A stretch of DNA of 64,000 nt from Tractidigestivibacter montrealensis (lineage in GTDB: Bacteria > Actinomycetota > Coriobacteriia > Coriobacteriales > Atopobiaceae). Each line of letters starts with the position of its first letter. The first letter of the stretch is position 1. The translations under genes and the position numbers were made by a program. Below, piece after piece: positions 8,905-17,634 of the stretch. The stretch lies in the NCBI RefSeq assembly GCF_024741235.1, contig NZ_JANSKA010000004.1:124001-188000 (forward strand), written 5' to 3'. The notes under the pieces were generated by a model that saw only the letters and a list, made by a program, of their open reading frames with translations, ran no database searches and was not told the DNA's origin.

Positions 8905-9662
8905 GCGCCTGCCGCCTCCTTCGAATCTCCGAGGGCACGCTGCTCTCGTTGGGCAAGCGACGCCACGTAGGCCTGTTCCTGCTCGTCCGAGAGGAGCCGG
9001 CCGTCTCGAATGTGTACCACGCGGTCCGCCCAGCCAGCAACGCTAGGGTCGTGCGTGATGAGAACCACGGTCTTTCCGCGCCCCTGCATGCGCCTGAACG
9101 TGCGCATGACCAGCTCTCCTGTGGCGGAGTCGAGGTTTCCCGTGGGCTCGTCGGCAAGGATGAGCGCAGGGTCGTTCACCAGCGCACGGGCGATGGCCAC
9201 GCGTTGCATCTGTCCGCCGGAGAGCTCGTTCGAGCGGTGGGTGTAGAGGCTCTCCGGAAGGCCGACCTCAACGAGCGCCTGCCATGCCCTCAGCTCGCGA
9301 TCTGCGGTGGAGCCTCTGCTGTAGACCAGGGGGAGCATCACGTTTCTAAGCACCGTAGCGCGTGGCAGCAGGTTGAAGGATTGGAAGACAAAGCCGAGCC
9401 GCGTCGAGCGCACGTGCGCCAGCTCATCGTCGGTGAGCTTCGAGACGTCGATGCCCTCGAGGAGGTATTGCCCGGACGTTGGCCGGTCAAGGCATCCAAG
9501 GATGCTCATGAGCGTGGACTTGCCCGAGCCAGAAGGTCCCATGATGGCGAGAAACTCGCCGCGCTCGACGTCCAGGCTCACCCCGCGCAGCGCGGGCGTG
9601 AGGCCGGCCGCCGACGAATAGATGCGGCAGACCTTCTCGGCGTGGATGACGGGGGATGCCAT
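8901..9662 (-). CDS. ABC transporter ATP-binding protein, MacB/LolD type
   Basis: Protein of 253 residues with Walker A GPSGSGKST, the LSGGQ-type signature NELSGGQMQRVAIARAL, Walker B ALILADEPTGNLD and the H-loop LITHDPSVA. This is the standard MacB/LolD (type VII) ATPase pattern. It energises the permease encoded next to it, overlapping that gene by 4 bp, and follows the adaptor gene after one base. This order (adaptor, ATPase, permease) is typical of Gram-positive efflux operons. Confidence 0.95.
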   Translation of the reverse strand: MASPVIHAEKVCRIYSSAAGLTPALRGVSLDVERGEFLAIMGPSGSGKSTLMSILGCLDRPTSGQYLLEGIDVSKLTDDELAHVRSTRLGFVFQSFNLLPRATVLRNVMLPLVYSRGSTADRELRAWQALVEVGLPESLYTHRSNELSGGQMQRVAIARALVNDPALILADEPTGNLDSATGELVMRTFRRMQGRGKTVVLITHDPSVAGWADRVVHIRDGRLLSDEQEQAYVASLAQREQRALGDSKEAAGA

Positions 9663-9663
9663 C

Positions 9664-11055
9664 TTAGGCCGCCGAGCTTGCGGACGTGTCCGCGGAAGCG
9701 GAGTCGTCGTATGAGCCGGAGTCGCCTTGCATCATACCGATAACGACCTCGTCGCCCTCGGCGACGTCTCCCTCGACGGCCGCCATGGTGCCGTTATTGG
9801 CAAGCACCGTGACGTGCCTTTCCTCCGTCGTGGGGAAGCCCGTCTCGTCCTGGCCGGTGACCACACTCACCGTGGCCTGGTCGCCCTCGCCGTTCACAGC
9901 GCTCAGCGGGAGCATGAGCGCGTCCGGGATGTCCGTCGAGGAGATGGTGACGCTTGCCGTCATGCCCGGCTTGAGCGCCGGGTCCGGGTTGGGTATGAGA
10001 AGGTCGACGGCATAGGTGACCACGCTTCCACCGTAGCCGGGGATGGCACCTTGGGCATCCGAGGAAGAGACCGTCGCAATGCGGGTGACCGTGGCGTCAA
10101 GCTCCACGTTTGGAAGCGCCGAGAAGGTCGCCCGCGCCGCCTGCCCAACGGAGACCTTCGAGATGTCCATCTCGTTCACCTGCACCGAGACCGTCATCTG
10201 CGAGAGGTCGCCGATAGTGATGAGCGAGCCGGATGCGCCAGAGGAGACCGTGGCTGCCGCGCCAGCGCCTGCGCCAGAGCCCACGGCCGCGCCCTCGACG
10301 GCGTTCATGACCACGATCGTGCCCGAGGCCGGTGCCGTGACCGTGCGCTTGTCTGCGGTGGCAACGGCGTCGTCATAGGCGGACTGGGCTGTCTCGAGCG
10401 CGAGCTGGGCGGAGTCGACGGCGTCGGCGGCCGAGTTCACCGTGGCGAGGTCCGTCTGGTCTGCGTAGTAGGCGTTGTAGGCGGTGGCATAGTTCTCCTT
10501 GGCTGAGGAGAGCTGGGTCCTAGCCGAGCGAAGCTGGATGTCCGCCTCGCGCACGGCCTTGTCGAGTGAGTCGTTGCGGATGGTGAGGAGGGTGGTGCCC
10601 GCCTCGACGTAGTCGCCCTCGCTCACGAACACCTCGGAGATGATGCCGTCCACCTCGGGCGTCACCACAACGGAGTTCATGGGCTGGACATTGCCGGACG
10701 CCTTGACCTCGTCTGTGAACTTACCGCGCATGACGGGCGTGGTCTGAAGCGAGGGCTCCTCGGGGGCGTTCGCGCTTTGCTGAGAAGTCACGGTCCAAAC
10801 GAGAACAGCAACAACCGCGCAGGCGGCAACGATGCCAACGATGATGTTCCTGCGGCGGCGCTTCTTGCGGTGAGCGAGAAGGCTTGCCATCGCGTCACGG
10901 GTGTCCTCGTCCTCCTCGGCGCTCTCGCCAGGCAGGGAAGGAAGGGTGTTGGGGGAGTCCCCGGAGATGACGGGGAGGCTGTCTAGCGGATGGGTTTTCG
11001 GCGTTGTCTTGTCGGGTTCGCCGAGGTCGTTGGTGTGGTCGGTCTCCTGGGACAT
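9664..11055 (-). CDS. HlyD/MacA-type efflux adaptor protein
   Basis: Protein of 463 residues. A single N-terminal membrane anchor (NIIVGIVAACAVVAVLVWTV) follows a positively charged HRKKRRRR stretch near residue 60-70. After it come a split biotinyl-lipoyl-like domain (VSEGDYVEAGTTLLTI and TAPASGTIVVMNAVEGAAV), an intervening coiled-coil hairpin and a beta-barrel region. The C-terminal tail is Ser/Asp-rich. It is the extracytoplasmic subunit linking the MacB-like permease to its substrate. First gene of the three-gene efflux operon. Confidence 0.9.
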   Translation of the reverse strand: MSQETDHTNDLGEPDKTTPKTHPLDSLPVISGDSPNTLPSLPGESAEEDEDTRDAMASLLAHRKKRRRRNIIVGIVAACAVVAVLVWTVTSQQSANAPEEPSLQTTPVMRGKFTDEVKASGNVQPMNSVVVTPEVDGIISEVFVSEGDYVEAGTTLLTIRNDSLDKAVREADIQLRSARTQLSSAKENYATAYNAYYADQTDLATVNSAADAVDSAQLALETAQSAYDDAVATADKRTVTAPASGTIVVMNAVEGAAVGSGAGAGAAATVSSGASGSLITIGDLSQMTVSVQVNEMDISKVSVGQAARATFSALPNVELDATVTRIATVSSSDAQGAIPGYGGSVVTYAVDLLIPNPDPALKPGMTASVTISSTDIPDALMLPLSAVNGEGDQATVSVVTGQDETGFPTTEERHVTVLANNGTMAAVEGDVAEGDEVVIGMMQGDSGSYDDSASADTSASSAA

Positions 11056-11488
11056 GCGTCCTCCTCGCCCTTGGGTGCAAAACGGGTGGTGCCGGGGTGT
11101 TACCGAGTCCGTGATGCTGTCATGCCTGCTCAGCGTGCTTGTGGAAATGATACCGGGGTATTGTCATCAGGAGCCTATCGGCAAGCTTACAAATCCGTAA
11201 GCGGCGCTTGCAGCCGTGGTCGGAAGAGGGGAGAAGTACGGAATTCTCGGCCCGTTGGCTATGGTTTGAGTCCTCCGGGGTGAGGCTTGTGGTCCGTTGG
11301 CTTAGGGTCTCTCGATTATTGAACGAAATTTCTCGAAGAGAAGACATTTTGCCAGTTGTGATTGAGAATACCGAGAAATATCGCGCAATAATCTTGCCCT
11401 AATCGTGCCAGCCCAGGAGCTCAGGGCTTATCTGCCTGGCGAAAATACGTCGCAAATAAGGCTGGTAATCAGCACTGCCACAACAAAG
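11056..11488. other. Intergenic stretch between efflux operon and symporter
   Basis: About 430 bp with no supported gene. It must hold the promoter of the minus-strand efflux operon. The part around 11300-11400 is AT-rich (TTGAACGAAATTTCTCG, ATTGAGAATACCGAG). No riboswitch consensus was recognised. Confidence 0.45.
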
Positions 11489-11517
11489 CTCCCCGGTGCC
11501 CACACAGCACCGGGGAG
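11489..11517 (-). terminator. Intrinsic terminator of the symporter gene
   Basis: Perfect 11-bp arms CTCCCCGGTGC / GCACCGGGGAG around a 7-base loop lie 27 bp past the stop of the minus-strand symporter gene. On that strand they are followed by a TTTGTTGT tail. Confidence 0.75.
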
Positions 11518-11543
11518 TCCGTAGAGAGGCTATCGCGTAAACG

Positions 11544-12899
11544 CTACGCCGCGCTTGCTTGGCCCTCGCGCTTAAGCTCATACGAGTCGTCGCCATCGTA
11601 GACGCTGCGGTCTACCAGGCCCTCGCCGGCGGCCACGATAAGCGAGGCCTCTGCTGCGCCAAGCACGTTAGTTGCCGTGCGGCCCATGTCGACGATCGAG
11701 GAGATGGGCGCCACAAGGGCGATGGTCTCCACGGGAAGCCCCAGTGCGGCGAGAAGCGCCGTCGCGGTGATGGTCGCCGTGCCGGGCACGCCTACGGTGC
11801 CAATGGAGACAACAAGCGTGAGCAGGACGAGGAAGCCGTACTGGACCGGCGTGAAGGGGATTCCCAGCGCGTTGATCGCAAAGACCGCCACGAGCGTGGG
11901 CCACATACCGGCGCAGCCGGGCATGCCAAGGTTCGCACCAAGGCCTGCGGTGAAGCTCGCCACGTCCTCATCCACGCCCAGGTTCTGCGTGAGCGAGCGG
12001 ATGGTCACAGGCAACGTGCCAATACTGCTCTGCGTGGTGAAGGCGGTTACCGCAGCGGGAGCCATGCCCTTGAGGAAGCGCACCGGGCTGAGGTGGCCCA
12101 CCCAGGCCACGAATGCAGACTCGACGCCAAAGAACTGGATTGCCAGGACCACGTAGGCAACGGCCAACACGCCAAGCAGCGGTACGAGCTGGGTGACGTC
12201 GGCGCGGCCAACGGCGCGGCCAATGAGCGCTACCACGGCGTACGGCGTGAACCCAACAACCCAGCTTACGGTCTCGCCCAGGACCTTGTTGCCGGCGTCG
12301 ATGAACGCCTTGAACGGCCGCACGTCGACCTTCTCGCCATCCTGGCGCTCTGAGGCAAGCCGGTTGTACGCCAGCGCTACGATGATCGCAAAGACGATGA
12401 TGGGCACAACTGCGTTGCTTGTCCACGCCGCGGCAAGGTTCTGCGGGAAGAGCCCCACGATGGTGTCGGTGACGGTGGGAACCTCCTTGGCCTCGTAGGT
12501 TACGCCGTCAAGCGAGAAGCCCGTACCCACGCCCAGGGGCAGCGCGATGGCAAGCGTGAGGAGTGTCGCCGTGAGCGTGTTGAGCACGAGAAAGACTACC
12601 GACTTCACGCCGATGCCTTTGAGGTGCACGAGGTCCGCCAGGTTGGTGACGCTCGAGATGATGCTAAAGAGGAGGAGCGGCACCACAAGCGCGGAGATCA
12701 CGTTTGCGTAGATGGTGCCAAAGATTGCGTAGTACGAGAAGCCCTGGCCAAACGCGACGCCGATGACTATGCCGAGTCCGGTCGCGATGAGGGTGCGCAC
12801 GCCAAAGCCAACCTTGAACCTGCGCTTGAGCGTGGCGAGAAGGGCGAATGCCACAATGGTTGCGACGAGTGCCCAGAGTGCCGTGATGTCGATCTGCAT
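11544..12899 (-). CDS. Dicarboxylate/amino acid:cation symporter (DAACS family, TcyP-like)
   Basis: Integral membrane protein of 451 residues with about eight to nine hydrophobic segments and the family's re-entrant Ser-rich loop, TQSSIGTLPVTIRS. Further conserved stretches are GLGANLGMPGCAGMWPTL and SSIVDMGRTATNVLG. The pattern is closer to the L-cystine carriers (TcyP/YhcL) than to glutamate carriers, but substrate assignment from sequence alone is uncertain (cystine, dicarboxylate or neutral amino acid). Single-gene unit with its own terminator. Confidence 0.9.
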   Translation of the reverse strand: MQIDITALWALVATIVAFALLATLKRRFKVGFGVRTLIATGLGIVIGVAFGQGFSYYAIFGTIYANVISALVVPLLLFSIISSVTNLADLVHLKGIGVKSVVFLVLNTLTATLLTLAIALPLGVGTGFSLDGVTYEAKEVPTVTDTIVGLFPQNLAAAWTSNAVVPIIVFAIIVALAYNRLASERQDGEKVDVRPFKAFIDAGNKVLGETVSWVVGFTPYAVVALIGRAVGRADVTQLVPLLGVLAVAYVVLAIQFFGVESAFVAWVGHLSPVRFLKGMAPAAVTAFTTQSSIGTLPVTIRSLTQNLGVDEDVASFTAGLGANLGMPGCAGMWPTLVAVFAINALGIPFTPVQYGFLVLLTLVVSIGTVGVPGTATITATALLAALGLPVETIALVAPISSIVDMGRTATNVLGAAEASLIVAAGEGLVDRSVYDGDDSYELKREGQASAA

Positions 12900-13215
12900 G
12901 GGATGTTACCTTCCGACGTGTCGTATGCGTTCCAAGTGGGGGATGCGGGCGAGCTGCCTCGGCGTGCTGGTTTCGCTACACATTCGGTGACAGATGATGG
13001 CCATGATGCGCTCCTCAATCTCTAGTGCGTTGGTAGGATATTGGTATGGTCGTGCATCGGTGCTTCCGGTACAAGGCGGGGCGTTACAGCGTTTTCCGAC
13101 AACTGGCGTTCGGAAATGAGGGGAGCGAGGCTAGCGGAGAGGGCGCTGCTCCCCAGCGCGTTGGCTGACGTAGAATACCCGCGCAAGTGTCAGCAAGAGT
13201 AGGGAGAGGTGCTGT
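12900..13215. other. Divergent intergenic region, 316 bp
   Basis: Lies between the symporter and pseudouridine synthase genes and holds both promoters. At 12974-12986 it contains CGCTACACATTCG, a 13-base match to hairpin repeat P2. Nothing else was recognised. Confidence 0.45.
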
Positions 13216-14130
13216 GTGTCATTGGAGACAGAAAAGTTCGTGCGCTACGAGTTTCTCGGCGAGAAAGACGACGCCTCGCGGCTTGAGTTCCGCGCGCTTG
13301 AGGACTGCTCGGCGCTCGACCTGGCGCTCTCAATGGGGATGTCGCGGCGCTCTGCCGCTCGCGCGTTCCAGCGCGCCGGGCTTTCGCGTAGGGGAGAGAC
13401 GCTTGCGGCGTCCTCGCGTCTGGTTGCCGGGGATGTGGTGAACGTTGCCCTCGTGCGGCAGGCAGCCATGCCCGCCCCGCCAGATGTGCCGCCTGCCACC
13501 ATTATCTACCAGGACTCCGTTTGCCTTGCTGCCGAGAAGCCCGCGGGCATCCTCGTGCATGGTGACGGCACCGGCGCGCCCACGCTCACGAATCGCGTGC
13601 GCGTCTCGCTTGCTCGGCAGGGCGTGACGGCGAACCCCCAGGCCGTGCAGCGCCTGGACGTCGAGACCACGGGGCTTGTGCTCTTCTCGCTGGCAGAGGA
13701 GTTCCAGCCCGCGTTTGACGCGCTCGTTGCCGGACACGCCATGCGCAAGCGCTACCTTGCCGAGGTGAGTGGCGCCTTTCCGGGAGACGTGACTACCATC
13801 GAGAAGCCCATCGGTCGCGATCGCCACGATGCGCGCCGCATGCGCGTGTGCCGCCTCGGCCAAGGCCAACCCGCGCTCACGCGGGTGCGCGTGCTGGAGC
13901 GACGTGGCAACCGCACGCTCCTTCTCGTCGAGCTGGGAACGGGGCGGCGACACCAGATCCGCGTGCACCTCTCGTCTCTGGGATTTCCCATTGTGGGAGA
14001 CACACTCTACGGCGGTAGGAGAGACCCGCGCGGACTCATGCTGCATGCGCTTGAGGAGGAGTTCGACCATCCGGTGAGCGGTGCGCACGTGCTTCTCCGC
14101 ACGGAAGTCCCGGAGCGGTTCCGGGTCTAG
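13216..14130 (+). CDS. RluA-family pseudouridine synthase
   Basis: Protein of 304 residues that isomerises uridine to pseudouridine in rRNA or tRNA. A short N-terminal S4-like region (SALDLALSMGMSRRSAARAF) precedes the catalytic domain. The catalytic aspartate lies in AVQRLDVETTGLVLFS, and the later conserved motif is GRRHQIRVHLSSLGFPIVGD. The GTG at 13216 is preceded by AGGGAGAGG. Site specificity (RluC/D/TruC-like) cannot be decided. Stands alone. Confidence 0.92.
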   Translation: MSLETEKFVRYEFLGEKDDASRLEFRALEDCSALDLALSMGMSRRSAARAFQRAGLSRRGETLAASSRLVAGDVVNVALVRQAAMPAPPDVPPATIIYQDSVCLAAEKPAGILVHGDGTGAPTLTNRVRVSLARQGVTANPQAVQRLDVETTGLVLFSLAEEFQPAFDALVAGHAMRKRYLAEVSGAFPGDVTTIEKPIGRDRHDARRMRVCRLGQGQPALTRVRVLERRGNRTLLLVELGTGRRHQIRVHLSSLGFPIVGDTLYGGRRDPRGLMLHALEEEFDHPVSGAHVLLRTEVPERFRV

Positions 14131-14287
14131 CGGGCTGACGCCGTTCGCAAATGCGCACCAGTTCGAGTCGTGCAGCGCGGGCTGGGTTGCGCGATACTGT
14201 TGATGAAGGGGACGCCGTCATCGTGGCGACGTGACGCCGTTTGCAGTGCGGCGCGAAAAAAAGGACGAGAAGCGAGAGGATCCACCT

Positions 14288-15877
14288 ATGGCTGACACCA
14301 TGCGTGGCGTGTATACCAACCTGACGGAGATTAGGCGCAACGTCTTTTGCGAGGTCGCGAAGATTGCCTACGAGGGTGGCGACGACCAGGCAAAAAAGCT
14401 CGACGAGCTGCCCTACAAGATCATCCCTGGTGACGTTGCCACCTACCGCGAGAGCGTGTTTCTCGAGCGCGCCATCGTGGGCGAGCGCATCCGCCTTACG
14501 CTGGGCCTGCCGCTGCAGGGCGTCGACCGCCCCGAGCAGCTCTCCGACGGCCTTGCCGAGGCCGCGAAGCCCGAGACCTACTACCAGCCGCCCCTCATCA
14601 ACATCATCAAGTTTGCCTGCAACGCCTGCGAGGACAACGTCTACCGCGTTACCAATATGTGCCAGGGCTGCCTTGCGCACCCCTGCCGCGAGATCTGCCC
14701 CAAGGGCGCCATCACCTTTGTGGACAAGAAGGCCCACATCGATCAGGAGAAGTGCATTCACTGCGGGCAGTGTGCCAAGGTCTGCCCGTACCACGCCATT
14801 CTCCACAAGGAGCGCCCCTGTGCCTCGGCCTGCGGCATGCATGCCATTGGTTCAGACGAGCACGGTCGTGCGCAAATTGACTACGAGAAGTGCGTCTCGT
14901 GCGGACAGTGCCTCATCAACTGCCCGTTTGGCGCCATTGCTGACAAGAGCCAGATCTACCAGGTGATCCAGGCCATCAACGCAGGCGACGAGGTCATCGC
15001 GGCCGTGGCGCCGGCGTTTGTCGGCCAGTTTGGCGGCAAGGGCAACGTGGGCAAGCTGCGCGAGGCCTTCCACCAGCTGGGATTCTCCGGCGTCGAGGAA
15101 GTGGCGCTTGGCGCAGACCTCTGCACCATCCAGGAGGCGGACGACTACCTGAACGAGGTCCCAGACAAGCTTCCCTTCATGGGAACCTCGTGCTGCCCCG
15201 CATGGTCGGTCATGGCAAAGAAGGAGTTCCCCAAGTACGCCAACTGCATCTCCATGGCGCTCACGCCCATGACGCTCACGGCGCGCATGATTCGCACCCA
15301 GCACCCGCACGCCAAGATCGTCTTTGTGGGGCCCTGCGCCGCCAAGAAGCTCGAGGCCATGCGCAAGTCCATCAGGAGCGAGGTGGACTTCGTGCTCACC
15401 TTCGAGGAGATGGCGGGCATGATGGAGGCCAAGCAGATTGACTACCTCTCGCTGGCTGACGACAACAAGAGCGACTTCGACGTGGCCTCTGCGGACGGCC
15501 GCGGGTTTGCCGTGGCGGGAGGCGTGGCTACGGCCGTGGTCAACGCCATCCACCGTCGCTACCCCGACCGCGAGGTCAACGTGGCCAACGCCGAGGGCCT
15601 TGAGGACTGCCGCAAGATGATGAAGGACGCCGTGCGCGGCAAGTACCCCGGCTACCTGCTCGAGGGCATGGCGTGCCCGGGTGGTTGCGTGGCCGGCGCC
15701 GGCACGCTGCAGGCCATCAACAAGTCTGCCGCAGCGGTCAAGCGCTATGCCAAGCGCTCGCCGCACGAGAACGCCACCGAGAACGCGTATCGCGTGCTCA
15801 TCCCGGCGCTTGCCGAGGAGGGCGACGTGGACACCGAGGTCGAGGAGACCTTCGAGGCCCAGCGCCCGGTGGAGTAG
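14288..15877 (+). CDS. [FeFe] hydrogenase, monomeric group-B type
   Basis: Cytoplasmic iron-sulphur enzyme of 529 residues that reversibly reduces protons to H2 with ferredoxin. Cys-rich [4Fe-4S] motifs occupy roughly residues 115-220 (CIHCGQCAKVCP, CVSCGQCLINCP). The H-cluster motifs follow: L1 TSCCPAW (from about 300), L2 GPCAAKK (348-354) and L3 EGMACPGGCVAGAG (459-472). L2 begins GPC rather than the MPC of group A enzymes, typical of group B. The ATG at 14288 follows GAGAGGATCC; the upstream frame extension is unsupported. HydE/F/G maturases are not in the window. Confidence 0.93.
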   Translation: MADTMRGVYTNLTEIRRNVFCEVAKIAYEGGDDQAKKLDELPYKIIPGDVATYRESVFLERAIVGERIRLTLGLPLQGVDRPEQLSDGLAEAAKPETYYQPPLINIIKFACNACEDNVYRVTNMCQGCLAHPCREICPKGAITFVDKKAHIDQEKCIHCGQCAKVCPYHAILHKERPCASACGMHAIGSDEHGRAQIDYEKCVSCGQCLINCPFGAIADKSQIYQVIQAINAGDEVIAAVAPAFVGQFGGKGNVGKLREAFHQLGFSGVEEVALGADLCTIQEADDYLNEVPDKLPFMGTSCCPAWSVMAKKEFPKYANCISMALTPMTLTARMIRTQHPHAKIVFVGPCAAKKLEAMRKSIRSEVDFVLTFEEMAGMMEAKQIDYLSLADDNKSDFDVASADGRGFAVAGGVATAVVNAIHRRYPDREVNVANAEGLEDCRKMMKDAVRGKYPGYLLEGMACPGGCVAGAGTLQAINKSAAAVKRYAKRSPHENATENAYRVLIPALAEEGDVDTEVEETFEAQRPVE

Positions 15878-15930
15878 CGGAGTCTCGGGCCGCCGAGCTT
15901 TCGTCCTTCTCGCCGGTGCCTTGGCGAGCA

Positions 15931-16003
15931 GCGCTACACATTCGTACCCGAATCTGTGACCTGCGCAGGTCGATACAGATTCGCACAACGAATGTGTAGC
16001 GCT
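15931..16003. repeat. Large palindrome, two inverted copies of hairpin repeat P2
   Basis: A 73-bp near-perfect palindrome centred on GACCTGCGCAGGTC (15958-15971), with outer arms GCGCTACACATTCG / CGAATGTGTAGCGC. Each half can also fold on itself (ATACAGATTCG / CGAATGTGTAG). It lies 54 bp after the hydrogenase stop and is followed by GCTTTTAGA, so it may also terminate transcription. Confidence 0.8.
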
Positions 16004-16029
16004 TTTAGATGGCTGCATCCCACGCATGA

Positions 16030-16067
16030 CAAAAGACCCCACTGGAGCGCGTGACTCCAGCGGGGTC
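16030..16067 (-). terminator. Intrinsic terminator for the minus-strand small gene
   Basis: GACCCCACTGGAG and CTCCAGCGGGGTC pair around a 7-base loop (16035-16067). On the minus strand the hairpin ends in TCTTTTGTC, a good T-tract, about 80 bp past the stop of the gene at 16149-16457. Confidence 0.8.
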
Positions 16068-16148
16068 GTATCAAACGTAGCGGGAAACCCAGGGCTCGTG
16101 CCCGGGCCATCCGGAAGAACCGGGCGCCAAGGAGCCGAGAAGGCCCTT

Positions 16149-16457
16149 CTACTCGGTCTTCTCGCCCTTGACCGAGGCATAGAAGGTTGCCTGGTCAAAC
16201 ACGTCCTTGATGGTCTTGCCATGGACAAAGGGAAGCATGAGGAACTCGTCGACCGTGTCGACCAGCTCGCTGCAGTCCACGAAGTGGTTCTTGGAGTTGC
16301 GCCGCGAGGTGTCTTGCGCGCGCCATGCCTCATAGTTGACGTCTGTGAGGTAGTAGACGGCCGACCCGACCTTCATATAAACCGAATGGTTTCTATGAAG
16401 GTAGTCGGCCAGATCGTTGTAGCTGATGTCGAGCGCCTCTGCCGCTTTCTTTCCCAT
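16149..16457 (-). CDS. Small protein of unknown function
   Basis: Soluble-looking protein of 102 residues, not recognised. It is rich in aromatic and charged residues (SYNDLADYLHRNHSVYMKV, then YYLTDVNYEAWRAQD) and has no membrane segment or Cys motif. An ATG at 16457 with AAAGGAC upstream, plus a dedicated terminator downstream, supports it as a real gene. The LDISYNDLADYL start vaguely resembles a short helix-turn-helix, but this is weak. Transcribed toward the hydrogenase gene. Confidence 0.75.
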   Translation of the reverse strand: MGKKAAEALDISYNDLADYLHRNHSVYMKVGSAVYYLTDVNYEAWRAQDTSRRNSKNHFVDCSELVDTVDEFLMLPFVHGKTIKDVFDQATFYASVKGEKTE

Positions 16458-16734
16458 GGCATGTCCTTTCGCCGAACGACCATGACCTGCATAGATTGAC
16501 TATATCCCCGTTGGCGCAGAGTTAGTCCCGCGTTTGGATAATGTTCCCTTCTCGTCGGCAAGCGATTGTTTCTCCAAATAAGCAGCAGCTCGATGGGGGT
16601 GCGCATGCGCCGCCCGCCCGATTGCCCGGGGTTGGTCGCGTCTTCTCTTCGCGCGTGCGCTAGCATTGTTGGGAATGCGCAGAGGCTCGGGCGCCTCTTG
16701 GTACCCGTTTGAGGCTTGATGAAGGAGCGCAGCC

Positions 16735-17577
16735 ATGGAAGCAAGCGAGGCCAAGGTTCTTGCGTCAGCGTGCGAGCCGCGCCGCACCGTGCGCACCTTT
16801 GACGGCACGTCACTTGCGCCAGAAGCTCGCGAGCTTCTGGAGACCCTGGCATCCAATGGCGAGAATCCCTATGGCATACCGGTTGACCTGCGGCTTATTG
16901 ATGCCGAGACGTACGGTACCACAAGTCGCGTGATTCGGGGGACCAGCTGGTACGTTGTTGGCGCTCTCCCGCGCTGCCCTCACGCCGAGGAGGCCTTTGG
17001 CTACGTGGTCGAGCGCCTGGTTCTTGCCGCGGCGGCGCACGGCCTGGGGACGGCGTGGCTTGCGGGCACCATCGACCGGCCTACCTTCGAGCGCGTGGTG
17101 GGCGTTGACAGGGACGAGAACCGCATCATGCCGGCGGTGATTGCCGTTGGCGTGCCGGCGGCGCGCATGTCGGCGCTCGAGCGCGTCATGCGCTCAAAGC
17201 TCCATGCGGACGAGCGGGCGCCGTGGGATACCCTCTTCTTCCAGGGAGACTTTGCGCATCCCATTGCCTCGCCGGATGCATGTGACCCCACGCTGGCGGC
17301 CACGCTCGACTGCGTGCGGCTGGCGCCATCGGCGCAGAACCTCCAGCCGTGGCGGCTGGTCTGCTCTGACGGACGCATCGACCTCTTCGAGCATCGCACG
17401 TTGCCGCTCAGGCCCATCGGTGACGTGCAGCTTGTTGACATGGGGATTGCCATGCTCCACCTGGAGGCTGGTCTCGCCCGGCAAGGCGCGCACGGCGCGT
17501 GGTCGTTCGATGGGCCGGCGGCTGGCGCTGCCGGTGCGAGCGCCTCGGCCACCTACGTTGCCACCATCAGTTATTAG
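16735..17577 (+). CDS. Nitroreductase-family protein (TM1586-like)
   Basis: Flavoprotein-type protein of 280 residues with a duplicated nitroreductase-like fold. The N-terminal PRRTVRTFDG and the second-half RLAPSAQNLQPWRLVC are the flavin-binding style motifs. ENPYGIPVDLRLID and RGTSWYVVGALP are typical of the TM1586-like subfamily. It probably uses FMN and NAD(P)H, substrate unknown. The ATG follows GAAGGAGCGCAGCC. Followed by a 370-bp gap holding a candidate RNA gene. Confidence 0.85.
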   Translation: MEASEAKVLASACEPRRTVRTFDGTSLAPEARELLETLASNGENPYGIPVDLRLIDAETYGTTSRVIRGTSWYVVGALPRCPHAEEAFGYVVERLVLAAAAHGLGTAWLAGTIDRPTFERVVGVDRDENRIMPAVIAVGVPAARMSALERVMRSKLHADERAPWDTLFFQGDFAHPIASPDACDPTLAATLDCVRLAPSAQNLQPWRLVCSDGRIDLFEHRTLPLRPIGDVQLVDMGIAMLHLEAGLARQGAHGAWSFDGPAAGAAGASASATYVATISY

Positions 17578-17599
17578 ACACAAATCGCATCAAGTGTCG

Positions 17600-17628
17600 T
17601 TTACTTCTCGCATCACGGGGTAGATAAT
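17600..17628 (+). promoter_or_regulatory. Sigma-70-type promoter of the candidate non-coding RNA
   Basis: TTTACT (17600-17605), a 17-base spacer, and GATAAT (17623-17628). It is the best consensus promoter seen in the region and is followed by no start codon with a ribosome site before a terminator 310 bp later. Confidence 0.6.
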
Positions 17629-17634
17629 TCATCG

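Noticed and set aside
11056-11488. Possible small gene or riboswitch upstream of the efflux operon
   Set aside because: Short open frames have no ribosome site and no riboswitch core was recognised.
14852-16333. Minus-strand open frame of 493 codons opposite the hydrogenase
   Set aside because: Composition is typical of antisense frames; the hydrogenase motifs are on the other strand.
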